Both the position numbers and the translations under genes were made by a program. Under the pieces are notes generated by a model. That model saw nothing but the letters and a program-made list of their open reading frames with translations. It did no database searches and was not told the DNA's origin. Below are positions 1 through 7,502 of a stretch of 11,351 bases of DNA, piece by piece; within the stretch, counting starts at the first letter, position 1, and the number at the start of each line of letters is the position of its first letter. Location: assembly GCA_017613485.1 (NCBI GenBank), contig JAGADS010000173.1, positions 1-11,351 of the forward strand, written 5' to 3'. The stretch comes from Treponema sp. (lineage in GTDB: Bacteria > Spirochaetota > Spirochaetia > Treponematales > Treponemataceae).

Positions 1-1649
1 CAAAGACCACAGGAAACCGCGTAATCCACATAACAAGAAGCGTCAAGGATAAGAACGGAAAGGTTTATGCCATGGTGGCAGGCGTCATAAACGTAGATGT
101 CCTGATTAAACCGGTAAAAGAGGTAAAGGTTTCTGACCAAATCTGGATTTTCCTTATAGACCATAACGGAGCCATAATTTACCATCCTATGGCGACAGCA
201 GATGGAAACTTCATTACAAATCCTGGAGAAGGACATGAGGATCTTTCCGAGATTTCCCGCAGAATGGTGGACGGAGAAAGTTCATACGCATGGATTGCCT
301 CATACACCGGAAGTAAGGAGGATTTGATTGTTTATTCTGGCATAGAAGGCACTCCGTGGGGACTTGGATTCCTGGTTCCTGGCAATGTAGTTGATGCTCT
401 TGGCTCAAAAATTGCAAGGGCAACGTTTATTTTCGGCGGTATAATTGTTCTTATCGTCATCCTGTTAGGGGCATTCATCATGGGTAAATCCCTCAAGCCG
501 CTTAACATCGTAAAGAACGCAGTAGTCGGAATAGCACAGGGCAACGCAGACCTTACACAGAGAATAACCATAAAATCCAATAACGAAATAGGTCAGGTTG
601 TACAGGGATTTAACAACTTTACAGAGAAGCTCCAATCCATCATTTCCGATGTAAAAGATTCGCGTAATGAACTTGGCAGGGCAGGAGAAGACATGTCTGC
701 AACAGCCGAGGACATGAGCAGTGCGATTACCCAGATTCTTGACAACATAGGGCAGTTCAAGGAACAGCTTACCAATCAGAAAGGCAGCGTAGACCAGACA
801 GCAGGAGCGGTAAACGAGATATCATCCAACATTGAATCCCTTAACCAGATGATCTCAAGCCAGTCAACTGGGGTTACTCAGGCTTCCAGTGCAGTTGAGC
901 AGATGATAGGAAACATAAATTCCGTAAGCAGCTCAATGGAAAAGATGGACAAGTCTTTTGGCGGCCTACAGTCACATTCACAGGAAGGATTTATAAAACT
1001 GGAGACAGTCAGTCAGAAAGTTCATGCCATTGAGAATCAGTCAGCAGCCCTTAAGGAAGCTAACGTGGCCATCGCAAACATAGCAGAGCAGACAAACCTC
1101 CTTGCCATGAATGCGGCTATTGAGGCAGCCCATGCGGGAGAAGCAGGAAAGGGATTTGCAGTCGTTGCGGATGAAATCAGGAAACTGTCTGAGACCTCAG
1201 CTCAGCAGTCAACCCAGATTACAAACCAGCTGAATCAAATTATGGAATCAATCAAGCAGGTTGTAGGAGCCTCTTCCGATGCAAGCAGCACTTTCGCACT
1301 TGTCTCAAAGGAACTTTCCGCTACCGATGAACTTGTCATACAGATAAGGACTGCAATGGAAGAACAGAACGAGGGATCCAAGCAGATTCTTGAATCACTC
1401 AAAATGATGAACAACAGTACAAGTGAAGTACGAAACGCTTCTATTGAAATGCAGGAAGGAAACAAACTCATTCTTTCTGAAGTCAAGCATTTGCAGGATG
1501 CTACCATCGTAATGAAGTCCAGCATGGATGAGATGTCTGTCGGTGCCAAAAAGATCAATGAGACAGGATCCGTACTTTCACAGGTATCAGACCGGATGAA
1601 GTCGTCCATTGACAAAATCGGTAAGCAGATAGACGAGTTTAAAGTATAA
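1..1649 (+). CDS. Methyl-accepting chemotaxis protein, 5' end outside the window
   Basis: Chemoreceptor that would sense a ligand outside the membrane and control CheA/CheW and so flagellar rotation. The frame is open to the window edge (first full codon at 3), so 548 C-terminal residues are visible and the ATG at 72 is internal. Visible order: the end of a dCACHE-type sensor domain (about residues 1-135, with [14 protein letters not shown] and [10 protein letters not shown]), a transmembrane helix (about 141-160), a HAMP domain (about 161-213), and a long coiled-coil signalling domain. The conserved hairpin tip is at about 360-399 ([20 protein letters not shown], then [16 protein letters not shown]). 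It ends in IDEFKV with no CheR-binding pentapeptide. The N-terminal signal anchor and first sensor half must lie upstream. The class is certain; the ligand cannot be told. Confidence 0.95.
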   Translation, partial: KTTGNRVIHITRSVKDKNGKVYAMVAGVINVDVLIKPVKEVKVSDQIWIFLIDHNGAIIYHPMATADGNFITNPGEGHEDLSEISRRMVDGESSYAWIASYTGSKEDLIVYSGIEGTPWGLGFLVPGNVVDALGSKIARATFIFGGIIVLIVILLGAFIMGKSLKPLNIVKNAVVGIAQGNADLTQRITIKSNNEIGQVVQGFNNFTEKLQSIISDVKDSRNELGRAGEDMSATAEDMSSAITQILDNIGQFKEQLTNQKGSVDQTAGAVNEISSNIESLNQMISSQSTGVTQASSAVEQMIGNINSVSSSMEKMDKSFGGLQSHSQEGFIKLETVSQKVHAIENQSAALKEANVAIANIAEQTNLLAMNAAIEAAHAGEAGKGFAVVADEIRKLSETSAQQSTQITNQLNQIMESIKQVVGASSDASSTFALVSKELSATDELVIQIRTAMEEQNEGSKQILESLKMMNNSTSEVRNASIEMQEGNKLILSEVKHLQDATIVMKSSMDEMSVGAKKINETGSVLSQVSDRMKSSIDKIGKQIDEFKV

Positions 1650-1672
1650 GGTTCTATAAGAATCAGCAAAAT

Positions 1673-1700
1673 GTTATTGCCGGGCATGTCCCGGCAACCG
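1673..1700 (+). repeat. 28-nt palindromic unit, third copy in window
   Basis: Starts GTTATTGCCGGG and folds into a perfect 8-bp stem (1677-1684 with 1690-1697) around the loop CATGT. It has the same length, the same stem position and the CGxGC core of the two arms of the element at 10504-10584, so it is probably a lone, more diverged copy. It lies 23 nt after the chemoreceptor stop codon. Confidence 0.5.
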
Positions 1701-1721
1701 TCTCTAACAGACATGCTTTTT
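1684..1721 (+). terminator. Probable intrinsic terminator of the chemoreceptor gene
   Basis: GCATGTC (1684-1690) is exactly complementary to GACATGC (1710-1716), and a run of five T follows (1717-1721). The loop is long (19 nt), so it is weaker than a compact terminator. It uses the same bases as the loop and 3' arm of the hairpin at 1677-1697, so the two folds exclude each other. Confidence 0.45.
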
Positions 1722-1749
1722 CCACTGCGATTTACCTTTAACAACTTCC

Positions 1750-1778
1750 TTGACGTAAGCTGAACTTGCTCTTATAAT
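1750..1778 (+). promoter_or_regulatory. Sigma70-type promoter for the ankyrin gene
   Basis: The -35 box TTGACG (1750-1755) and the -10 box TATAAT (1773-1778) are 17 bp apart. The usual start point, about 6-8 nt after the -10 box, falls at 1784-1787, immediately before the ATG at 1788. A second TATAAT overlaps at 1778-1783 but is too far (22 bp) from this -35 box. Confidence 0.75.
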
Positions 1779-1787
1779 ATAATAGAT

Positions 1788-3908
1788 ATGTCAAAGAATT
1801 CTATGTTAAAAAAACTATACCTCCTCATTCTCGGACTTCTTTTTTCAGGGTTCTTTGTTTTTGCCCGTGATACAGTCGATACCACAGATTATTATAAACT
1901 TGCACAGAATGGAACTGCAAAGGAAATAGTTGCGGCATTCAAGAAAAACCCGGATCTGAGCAAGCAGGTTTTCGGATTACAGCGGGAAACATTCCTGATG
2001 ATGGTTCTGCATTACGACAGGGATCTCGAAATCGTAAAAAAAGTACTGCAGGGAGACTGTTCGGTAAATACAGTCACAGAAGATCAGAAAACACCTGTAA
2101 TATATGCCGCCCAGTATACAACTCATCCGGAAGTCCTTGAGTACGTCATAAAAGCGGGTACTCTTTTCGGTCTTGGAACAAAATCCAGGGTAACAAAGAT
2201 AGACAGTCACGGTATGACGGCTTTTGACTATGCAAGGCAAAACCCAACGGAAGGCCTGCTTGAAATTCTCCAAAAATACGGAAAGGAACCGTCCCAGGAA
2301 AAAAAGGACAAGGCAAACAAAGACAAGCAGCTTTACGGAACCGTCAATACAGAGCAGAGCGGCACAACATCAGTAACACTTGGTGAAGGTAAAATCGTAA
2401 CAGAAGAAGAACCCAAGAAACCAGAACCAGAGCCTGAATACACAGAGCCGGAAGTTAAAGAACCAGAGCCTGAACCAGAACCCGAGCCCGAATACATTGA
2501 ACCAGAGCCTGAACCAGAACCCGAGCCCGAATACATTGAGCCAGAGCCTGAACCCGAGCCTGAATACATTGAGCCAGAACCAGATCCCGAGCCTGAATAC
2601 ATCGAGCCAGAACCAGAGCCTGAACCAGAGCCAGAACCCGAATACATCGAGCCGGAACCGGATCCCGAGCCAGAGCCTGAACCCGAGCCTGAATACATCG
2701 AGCCAGAGCCTGAACCCGAGCCTGAATACATCGAACCAGAACCAGAGCCCGAATACATCGAACCAGAACCTGAACCTGAGCCCGAATACATCGAACCAGA
2801 GCCGGAACCTGAGCCTGAATACATCGAACCAGAACCAGAGCCTGAACCACTTATTCTTGAAACTGTAGAGGAAGAAGAACTAGAACCACTGTCTGAACCA
2901 GAACCTGACTTTACATATCCTGAGCCAAAAGATCTGGAACCGGAACCACAACCGGAATACAAGGAACCAGAACTTGAGGACATAGAAGCAGAGCCTGAGT
3001 TCATTGAACCAGAACAGGAGACACTGAACCTTGAAACCGTGGAGTTAGAGGAACTTGAACCGCTGCCTCAAATCCAACCAGAGAAGAAGACGGAAACTGA
3101 GCCTGTAATTCAAGAAAAAGAGCCTGTACATGAACCAGAGCCAATTGTTCAGAAAGAAAAAACAGCAGAGCCGGAGCCTGTCATAGCAAAAACTGAGCCA
3201 AAGAAGGAAACAGAGAGACCAAAGGAAACAATCTATGACTACATCGAGGAAGAAAGCATAGAGCCGGAAGCCACTGAAAAAAAGACTGCATTGTCTGATA
3301 CTGCAGATGAATACGGAGTTACACAGCTGATGAGGGCTGCAATGTCAGGAAATGACTGGCAGGTAAAAGCCCTTATTGAAGGCGGAGCAGATGTCAACGC
3401 GAGGGATATAGATGGTTGGACGGCACTAATGTATGCCTCACGCTATCAGCAGAATGTGCAGATTGTAAAAACCCTCATAGAAAACGGAGCTTATGTCCGC
3501 GTAAGGAATAAATACAATGTCACACCGCTTCTGATGGCAGCCGAATACTCACAGAACCCGGAGATTCTTTCCGTACTGCTTACAGACAGGACAGCATCCG
3601 ACGAAGAAGTTTTCAAGGCATTCATACTGACGGTTTCAAGCACAAAGGCTCCTGTAGAAATCACAAAGTCAAAGCTGGAACTTTTCCTTGAAAAAGGTGT
3701 CGCCATAAACAGAATATGGAAAGGAAAGTCACCGCTCATGTATGCATGTCAGTATACAGAAGATACAGAGATAATCCAGCTTTTGCTTGACCACGGTGCC
3801 AAAACATCAATAAGGGATTCTTCAGGAAAAACTGCATTCGACTACGCCAAGGAAAACCGCTCGCTTGAGCATGACTCAACTTACTGGACTTTGAACGGAG
3901 GGCAGTAA
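1788..3908 (+). CDS. Secreted ankyrin-repeat protein with long Glu-Pro linker
   Basis: Protein of 706 residues and unknown function. A signal peptide is clear: basic MLKK, a hydrophobic run [16 protein letters not shown] and probable cleavage after Ala26 (VFA/RD), so it should act in the periplasm or outside. An N-terminal ankyrin block (about 33-165) is followed by a linker rich in Glu and Pro (about 205-495) and a C-terminal ankyrin block (about 507-695), with repeats such as [13 protein letters not shown] and [11 protein letters not shown]. Both blocks end in a TAFDYA cap, so they look duplicated. Ankyrin stacks usually bind proteins; the linker suggests a spacer like that of TonB. The start is either ATG 1788, almost leaderless and without a Shine-Dalgarno, or ATG 1803, which gives a tidy signal peptide and a leader of about 18 nt with only AAAGAA upstream. 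rsmD follows after 3 nt, so the two are probably co-transcribed. Confidence 0.88.
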   Translation: MSKNSMLKKLYLLILGLLFSGFFVFARDTVDTTDYYKLAQNGTAKEIVAAFKKNPDLSKQVFGLQRETFLMMVLHYDRDLEIVKKVLQGDCSVNTVTEDQKTPVIYAAQYTTHPEVLEYVIKAGTLFGLGTKSRVTKIDSHGMTAFDYARQNPTEGLLEILQKYGKEPSQEKKDKANKDKQLYGTVNTEQSGTTSVTLGEGKIVTEEEPKKPEPEPEYTEPEVKEPEPEPEPEPEYIEPEPEPEPEPEYIEPEPEPEPEYIEPEPDPEPEYIEPEPEPEPEPEPEYIEPEPDPEPEPEPEPEYIEPEPEPEPEYIEPEPEPEYIEPEPEPEPEYIEPEPEPEPEYIEPEPEPEPLILETVEEEELEPLSEPEPDFTYPEPKDLEPEPQPEYKEPELEDIEAEPEFIEPEQETLNLETVELEELEPLPQIQPEKKTETEPVIQEKEPVHEPEPIVQKEKTAEPEPVIAKTEPKKETERPKETIYDYIEEESIEPEATEKKTALSDTADEYGVTQLMRAAMSGNDWQVKALIEGGADVNARDIDGWTALMYASRYQQNVQIVKTLIENGAYVRVRNKYNVTPLLMAAEYSQNPEILSVLLTDRTASDEEVFKAFILTVSSTKAPVEITKSKLELFLEKGVAINRIWKGKSPLMYACQYTEDTEIIQLLLDHGAKTSIRDSSGKTAFDYAKENRSLEHDSTYWTLNGGQ
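2418..2850 (+). repeat. Tandem Tyr-Ile-(Glu-Pro)n coding repeat
   Basis: Low-complexity hexanucleotide repeat (GAR CCN, coding Glu-Pro) punctuated by TAC ATY (Tyr-Ile). Ten Tyr-Ile starts occur from 2493 to 2820. The nine complete units are 13, 11, 11, 15, 17, 11, 9, 11 and 11 codons long, always odd, so length changes in 6-bp steps and the frame is kept. Synonymous codons vary (CCA, CCT, CCC, CCG), so the array is not a fresh slippage product. Two units carry Asp in place of Glu (EPDPEP). Confidence 0.9.
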
Positions 3909-3911
3909 GGA

Positions 3912-4496
3912 ATGCGCATAACGGGTGGAATACTAAAGGGAAGAACAACAACAGTTCCTGACGGGAAAATGGCAATCAGACCTGCGATGGACAGGATGAG
4001 GGAATCAATATTCGACATAATCGGACCTTCACTGCCCGGGAAATCATTTTTAGATCTGTTCAGCGGCTCAGGCACCATCGCCATAGAGGCAGTCTCTCAC
4101 GGAGCAACTTCAGTTTCTCTTTGTGAAATGGATAAATCAAAGGCAAGAATCGTACTCAAGAACGTAGCCATGTGCGAGGAAGTCGGTGTCAGGGTGAACT
4201 GTCATTTTATGGCCGTGGAGCTTTTTTTAAAAAGATGCAGGGAAAAATTCGACTATATCTTTTTTGATCCGCCGTTTCCATATAAATTCCGCAGGGAACT
4301 TCTTGAGACAACAGAAAAACGCTCGCTTTTGAATCCGGGCGGTACGCTGCTCATACACTATCCGCATGAAGACCCGCTTCCAGAAAAAATCGGTTCCCTT
4401 GAACGTGTTGATCAGAGAGTATACGGCCGTTCAATTGTAGACTTTTACAGGCATATTCAAACTGACGAAACAGACCAAGAAAACAGCCAAAATTAA
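3912..4496 (+). CDS. rsmD: 16S rRNA (guanine966-N2)-methyltransferase RsmD
   Basis: Transfers a methyl group from S-adenosylmethionine to N2 of G966 in 16S rRNA during 30S assembly, in the cytoplasm. The 194-residue length is typical for the family. It starts with the family signature MRITGGILKGR, then has RPAMDRMRESIFDI (about 23-36), the SAM-binding motif FLDLFSGSG (46-54) and the catalytic DPPF (119-122). The start at 3912 is supported by GGAGG at 3897-3901, 10 nt upstream and inside the end of the ankyrin gene, which overlaps translation signals and suggests coupling. The C-terminal tail (TDETDQENSQN) is polar and probably disordered. The next gene has its own promoter 20 nt downstream. 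Identification is firm by motifs and length. Confidence 0.93.
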   Translation: MRITGGILKGRTTTVPDGKMAIRPAMDRMRESIFDIIGPSLPGKSFLDLFSGSGTIAIEAVSHGATSVSLCEMDKSKARIVLKNVAMCEEVGVRVNCHFMAVELFLKRCREKFDYIFFDPPFPYKFRRELLETTEKRSLLNPGGTLLIHYPHEDPLPEKIGSLERVDQRVYGRSIVDFYRHIQTDETDQENSQN

Positions 4497-4515
4497 GAAA
4501 ACGGGCAAAAAACCC

Positions 4516-4543
4516 TTGACAAAATCTGTTTTCGCGTTAAAAT
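4516..4543 (+). promoter_or_regulatory. Sigma70-type promoter for the TPR-rlmN operon
   Basis: A consensus -35 TTGACA (4516-4521) and a -10 TAAAAT (4538-4543) are 16 bp apart. The alternating TA tract just after it (4543-4554) offers other -10 choices with longer spacers. A Shine-Dalgarno-like AAAGGA follows near 4557, before the ATG at 4568. Confidence 0.6.
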
Positions 4544-4567
4544 TATATATATATTTAAAGGATAGTT

Positions 4568-4912
4568 ATGGATGAAGATTTAAAAAAACAAATCGACAGC
4601 AAGCAAGGTAAAGAAGGTTTTATAAAAGTTACTGATGAACCGGTATCCGGACTTTCTTCACAACAAAAGGTAGCACTTGTACGCAAAGCCAATGAGCTGT
4701 TCAACAAAGGTGAATATGACATGGCAGAGCGGATTTATATTACAACAGGGTATTCTGACGGACTCACAAGATGCGGTGATGTCTATGCAGAGAAAAAACA
4801 GTATATGCAGGCCTTAAAGTTATATCTTTTGGCACATAATAAAAGAAAATCAGATCCGTTAATTGAAAAACTTTCTGCAATGGTTTCTGTAATGCTACAA
4901 AGCGAGGATTAA
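4568..4912 (+). CDS. Small TPR-like protein, function unknown
   Basis: Protein of 114 residues that I cannot assign to a named family. The first 30 residues are charged and likely flexible (KKQIDSKQGKEG). From about 33 to 105 there are paired helices of TPR style: ALVRKANELFNKGEYDMAERIY, then GLTRCGDVYAEKKQYMQALKLYLLA, which has the small-residue and aromatic pattern of a TPR. There is no signal peptide or membrane segment, so it should be cytoplasmic and act by protein binding. It is the first gene after the promoter at 4516, and the next TPR gene begins 2 nt after its stop, so the two are translated as a pair and may act together. Confidence 0.85.
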   Translation: MDEDLKKQIDSKQGKEGFIKVTDEPVSGLSSQQKVALVRKANELFNKGEYDMAERIYITTGYSDGLTRCGDVYAEKKQYMQALKLYLLAHNKRKSDPLIEKLSAMVSVMLQSED

Positions 4913-4914
4913 AA

Positions 4915-6096
4915 ATGAGTGACATCGATACAGTCAATGAGCCTAATAAAGAAATGAACACAGTTTTTGATGATGCATCTATGGCCTTAATAGACATCAA
5001 GCCTGAAGACGGTGTTGCGGCCGAAATATCGGAATTATCCAAGAAAGGTTATGTTTACCTCAAAGACAACAGGATAGACGAGGCAATAGATTCCTTTAAG
5101 CAAATCCTTGAGATCGAGGACAACAATAACTATGCCCTTGTCGGACTTGGAGACAGCGAGAGAAAGCAGAATCACTTCAAGGAGGCAATTGATTACTACT
5201 CAAAATGCCTTTCTTTCCACCCCGGAAATAATTACGCTCTTTTTGGTCTGGCTGACTGCTACAAGGCACTCAATCAGTACCACAAGGCAATAACAATCTG
5301 GGAGCAGTACCTTGTCCACGATGACAGGAACATAACTGTACTTACCCGTGTTGCCGATGCCTACAGAAAAATCCGTGACTTCAAGAAATCAAAGCAGCTT
5401 TATCTTCAGGTTCTTGACATGGAGGAAAACAACGCCTATGCACTTATAGGACTTGGACACCTTCACTATGACTTCAAGGAATATAAGGATGCTCTCTTCT
5501 ACTGGACACGCATGCTTGAGGTAAACCCCCAGAACGTAGACATCCGCGTCTTGACATCAATCGGTAACTGCCACAGAAAGCTCAAGACTTTTGACAAGGG
5601 CCTTACGTATTTTGAGCGTGCCCTGGAGATGGATCCGAAGAACTTCTATGCATTATTCGGTCTGGCTGACTGCTATCGAGGACTAAACCAGCAGTTCCGT
5701 TCAGTTGAATACTGGAACAAGATTCTTGAGATTGATCCACGCAACAAGGTTATTCTTACACGTGCGGGAGATGCCTACAGGAACACAGGAGATTACAAGA
5801 CAGCAGCGGACTACTACAACCGTGCAATGGACATTGACTTTGACATCTATGCGGCTCTTGGACTTGCATTAATATGCAAGGGAGAAGGCAGATACGAGGA
5901 AGCCATCCAGCGTCTTGAAAGGCTCATTCGCGATGACGAGAAGAACTACAGGCTCTACATTGATCTTGCGGACTGCTACATAAAGCTCGGCAAAAAGGAC
6001 AAGGCAATAGAAGCCCTTCAGTCTTTCCAGAAACTTGGAATCAGAAGCCAGGCTATCAACGAGATGATAGTAAAGCTTCAGGAAATCAAGAAATAA
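4915..6096 (+). CDS. Tetratricopeptide-repeat protein, about ten repeats
   Basis: Protein of 393 residues, almost wholly built of TPR motifs. An acidic N-terminal segment (1-38) has no signal peptide. About ten repeats of 34 to 36 residues run from about 39 to 385, for example GYVYLKDNRIDEAIDSFKQI, YALFGLADCYKALNQYHKAI and DLADCYIKLGKKDKAIEAL. Such superhelices act as scaffolds that hold partner proteins; nothing shows an enzyme domain. Repeats 3/4, 5/6 and 7/8 form a higher-order pair in which the first member has a Trp in helix B and the second starts LT. Start support: GAGG at about 4904, and only 2 nt from the previous stop. rlmN follows after 7 nt. I infer a cytoplasmic adaptor; the partner is unknown. 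Confidence 0.9.
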   Translation: MSDIDTVNEPNKEMNTVFDDASMALIDIKPEDGVAAEISELSKKGYVYLKDNRIDEAIDSFKQILEIEDNNNYALVGLGDSERKQNHFKEAIDYYSKCLSFHPGNNYALFGLADCYKALNQYHKAITIWEQYLVHDDRNITVLTRVADAYRKIRDFKKSKQLYLQVLDMEENNAYALIGLGHLHYDFKEYKDALFYWTRMLEVNPQNVDIRVLTSIGNCHRKLKTFDKGLTYFERALEMDPKNFYALFGLADCYRGLNQQFRSVEYWNKILEIDPRNKVILTRAGDAYRNTGDYKTAADYYNRAMDIDFDIYAALGLALICKGEGRYEEAIQRLERLIRDDEKNYRLYIDLADCYIKLGKKDKAIEALQSFQKLGIRSQAINEMIVKLQEIKK

Positions 6097-6103
6097 CACT
6101 ATA

Positions 6104-7144
6104 ATGGGTTCAAAAACATGCATTTCCGGCCTATTTCCGGAAGAGATCTGCTCTACACTGGACATTGATCCTGCATTCCGCGGAAGACAGATATTCCAGT
6201 GGATTTCCAGGGGAGTTTCTTCTTTTCAGGAAATGACAAACATCGATAAAGCCACAAGGGAAAAGCTTGAGGAAAATTCATGCATTTATTCAAGTTCTGT
6301 CACCGACATTCTCAGAGATAAAGACGGCACAATAAAGCTTCAGATAACACTTGAGGACGGACGTGCCATAGAAACGGTACTGCTCACAGACAGGGAAGAA
6401 AGAAAAACTGCATGTGTAAGCTGCCAGGCAGGCTGCGGCATGGGATGCATGTTCTGCCAGACTGGAACACTTGGACTTGGAAGAAACCTTGATGCGGGGG
6501 AAATCGTGCAGGAATTCCTCATGCTCGAAAAAGAGGCGGGAAAACTGGACAACATCGTCTTTATGGGAATGGGAGAGCCGATGCAGAATCTTGATGCCAT
6601 AAGAAAGTCAATTGCAATACTCTCCTCCAAAGACGGCCGAAACTTAAGCACAAGAAGAATAACCCTGAGCACATGCGGCATAATAAAGGGAATTTACGAC
6701 CTTGCAGACAACGGTCCATCTATACGCCTTGCAGTATCCCTTACAACAGCAGACCCGGAGCTTAGGGAAAAACTGATGCCTGTGTCAAAGGCAAATCCCC
6801 TACCGGAATTAAAAGAAGCCGTTCAATATTACACAGAGAAAACAGGCATGAGGGTAACACTTGAGGCAGCCCTTTTATCAGGGCAGAATACAGGAAAAGA
6901 AAGCGCAGGCCGCCTGATTGAATTTGCAAGGGGGCTTGACGCTTACATAAACCTTATCCCCTGGAATCCTGTTCCGAACCTCCCCTTCTCAACTCCCACA
7001 AATGCAGAATGCAGGTCTTTCGTTCAGATGCTTGAGCAGGCTGGTTTAAACGTGAACCTCAGGACAAGACGTGGAAGCGAAATCGGAGGAGCATGCGGTC
7101 AGTTAGGCCGTTCTCTTGCAGAAAAAGACAAAACTACAATTTAA
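6104..7144 (+). CDS. rlmN: Dual-specificity RNA methyltransferase RlmN
   Basis: Radical-SAM enzyme that methylates C2 of A2503 in 23S rRNA and of A37 in some tRNAs, helping translational accuracy. The length (346) is normal for the family. The [4Fe-4S] cluster motif CxxxCxxC is C111, C115, C118 (CGMGCMFC). The two further catalytic cysteines of the family match C104 (ACVSC) and C331 (GGACGQL). The conserved Glu in AIETV (E90), the GMGEPMQN motif (155-162) and LIPWNPV (284-290) are present. The ATG at 6104 lacks a good Shine-Dalgarno, but the sequence after it (GLFPEEI) fits the usual N-terminus; translation may be coupled to the TPR gene ending 7 nt upstream. Identification is firm. Confidence 0.96.
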   Translation: MGSKTCISGLFPEEICSTLDIDPAFRGRQIFQWISRGVSSFQEMTNIDKATREKLEENSCIYSSSVTDILRDKDGTIKLQITLEDGRAIETVLLTDREERKTACVSCQAGCGMGCMFCQTGTLGLGRNLDAGEIVQEFLMLEKEAGKLDNIVFMGMGEPMQNLDAIRKSIAILSSKDGRNLSTRRITLSTCGIIKGIYDLADNGPSIRLAVSLTTADPELREKLMPVSKANPLPELKEAVQYYTEKTGMRVTLEAALLSGQNTGKESAGRLIEFARGLDAYINLIPWNPVPNLPFSTPTNAECRSFVQMLEQAGLNVNLRTRRGSEIGGACGQLGRSLAEKDKTTI

Positions 7145-7229
7145 GTATAATTTCATAATAAAATCTTTTATTCAACACACATTAAGTTAAATTTAAGCTA
7201 AAATAATGCAATTTTCTTCTAAAAATCCC
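7145..7229 (+). other. AT-rich spacer after rlmN
   Basis: About 85 bp of very AT-rich non-coding DNA. It has a 7-bp inverted repeat AATAAAA/TTTTATT (7157-7163 and 7166-7172) that is too weak to call a terminator with confidence. Its A and T tracts sit directly upstream of the -35 box at 7230, where an UP element would be. Confidence 0.35.
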
Positions 7230-7258
7230 TTGCAATAATTGAACAGCTCCTGTATAAT
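7230..7258 (+). promoter_or_regulatory. Sigma70-type promoter for the metal-domain-like gene
   Basis: The -35 TTGCAA (7230-7235) and -10 TATAAT (7253-7258) are 17 bp apart. Transcription would start near 7265, leaving a leader of about 27 nt that contains GGAG (7280-7283) ahead of the ATG at 7292. Of the four promoters in the window this has one of the best -10 boxes, so strong expression is plausible. Confidence 0.75.
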
Positions 7259-7291
7259 GAATATTGGAGAGTATTACCAGGAGTCACGACA

Positions 7292-7501
7292 ATGCAAAAA
7301 AAGATATATGTTGCCGGAATGGATGATGACGCATCTGCATCAAAAGTAGATGCTGCAGTAAAAGCCGTTGCAGGAGTTACAGCAGTTACTTCAACTGCCG
7401 CAAAATGTCAGGTATGCGTTGACTTTGACGAAGGCACAGCAGGCGTAGAAGATGCAATAAATGCTGCTATCGCTTCTGCCGGAGTAACGGTTCTCGGCTG
7501 A
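7292..7501 (+). CDS. HMA-like small protein lacking the N-terminal CxxC
   Basis: A 69-residue protein with the size and beta-alpha-beta-beta-alpha-beta pattern of heavy-metal-associated (CopZ/MerP-like) domains: KKIYVAGM, helix SKVDAAVKAVAGV, strands TAVTST and CQVCVDFD, helix VEDAINAAIASAG, strand VTVLG. In normal members GMTCxxC follows strand 1 and binds Cu, Zn or Hg. Here that loop reads GMDDDASAS (9-17), without Cys. The only cysteines are C39 and C42, a CxxC in the third predicted strand. So it may bind metal in another way, respond to redox state, or have lost binding. It has its own promoter and Shine-Dalgarno, and the dehydrogenase start is 1 nt after its stop. The fold is inferred from pattern; the function is unknown. 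Confidence 0.8.
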   Translation: MQKKIYVAGMDDDASASKVDAAVKAVAGVTAVTSTAAKCQVCVDFDEGTAGVEDAINAAIASAGVTVLG

Positions 7502-7502
7502 C

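Noticed and set aside
1235..1744. 169-codon minus-strand open frame antisense to the chemoreceptor
   Set aside because: Its antisense position over a conserved signalling domain and its lack of family features mark it as a shadow.
2333..3004. Long minus-strand open frame coding Gly-Ser repeats, and further open frames on both strands across the EP array
   Set aside because: They are shadows of the GAR CCN hexamer repeat, which contains no stop codon in several frames. They have no ribosome site and no recognisable domain.
4503..4515. GGG-CAAAAAA-CCC as an rsmD terminator
   Set aside because: A three-base-pair stem without a T run is too weak.
6077..6105. TATAAT overlapping the rlmN start codon as a promoter
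   Set aside because: There is no acceptable -35 box at the right distance, and the start point would lie inside rlmN.
7246..7284. CTCCTG/CAGGAG inverted repeat around the -10 box of the promoter at 7230
   Set aside because: The left half lies upstream of the expected RNA start, so it cannot be an RNA hairpin over the ribosome site. As an operator it is only six bases per half, which chance can give.
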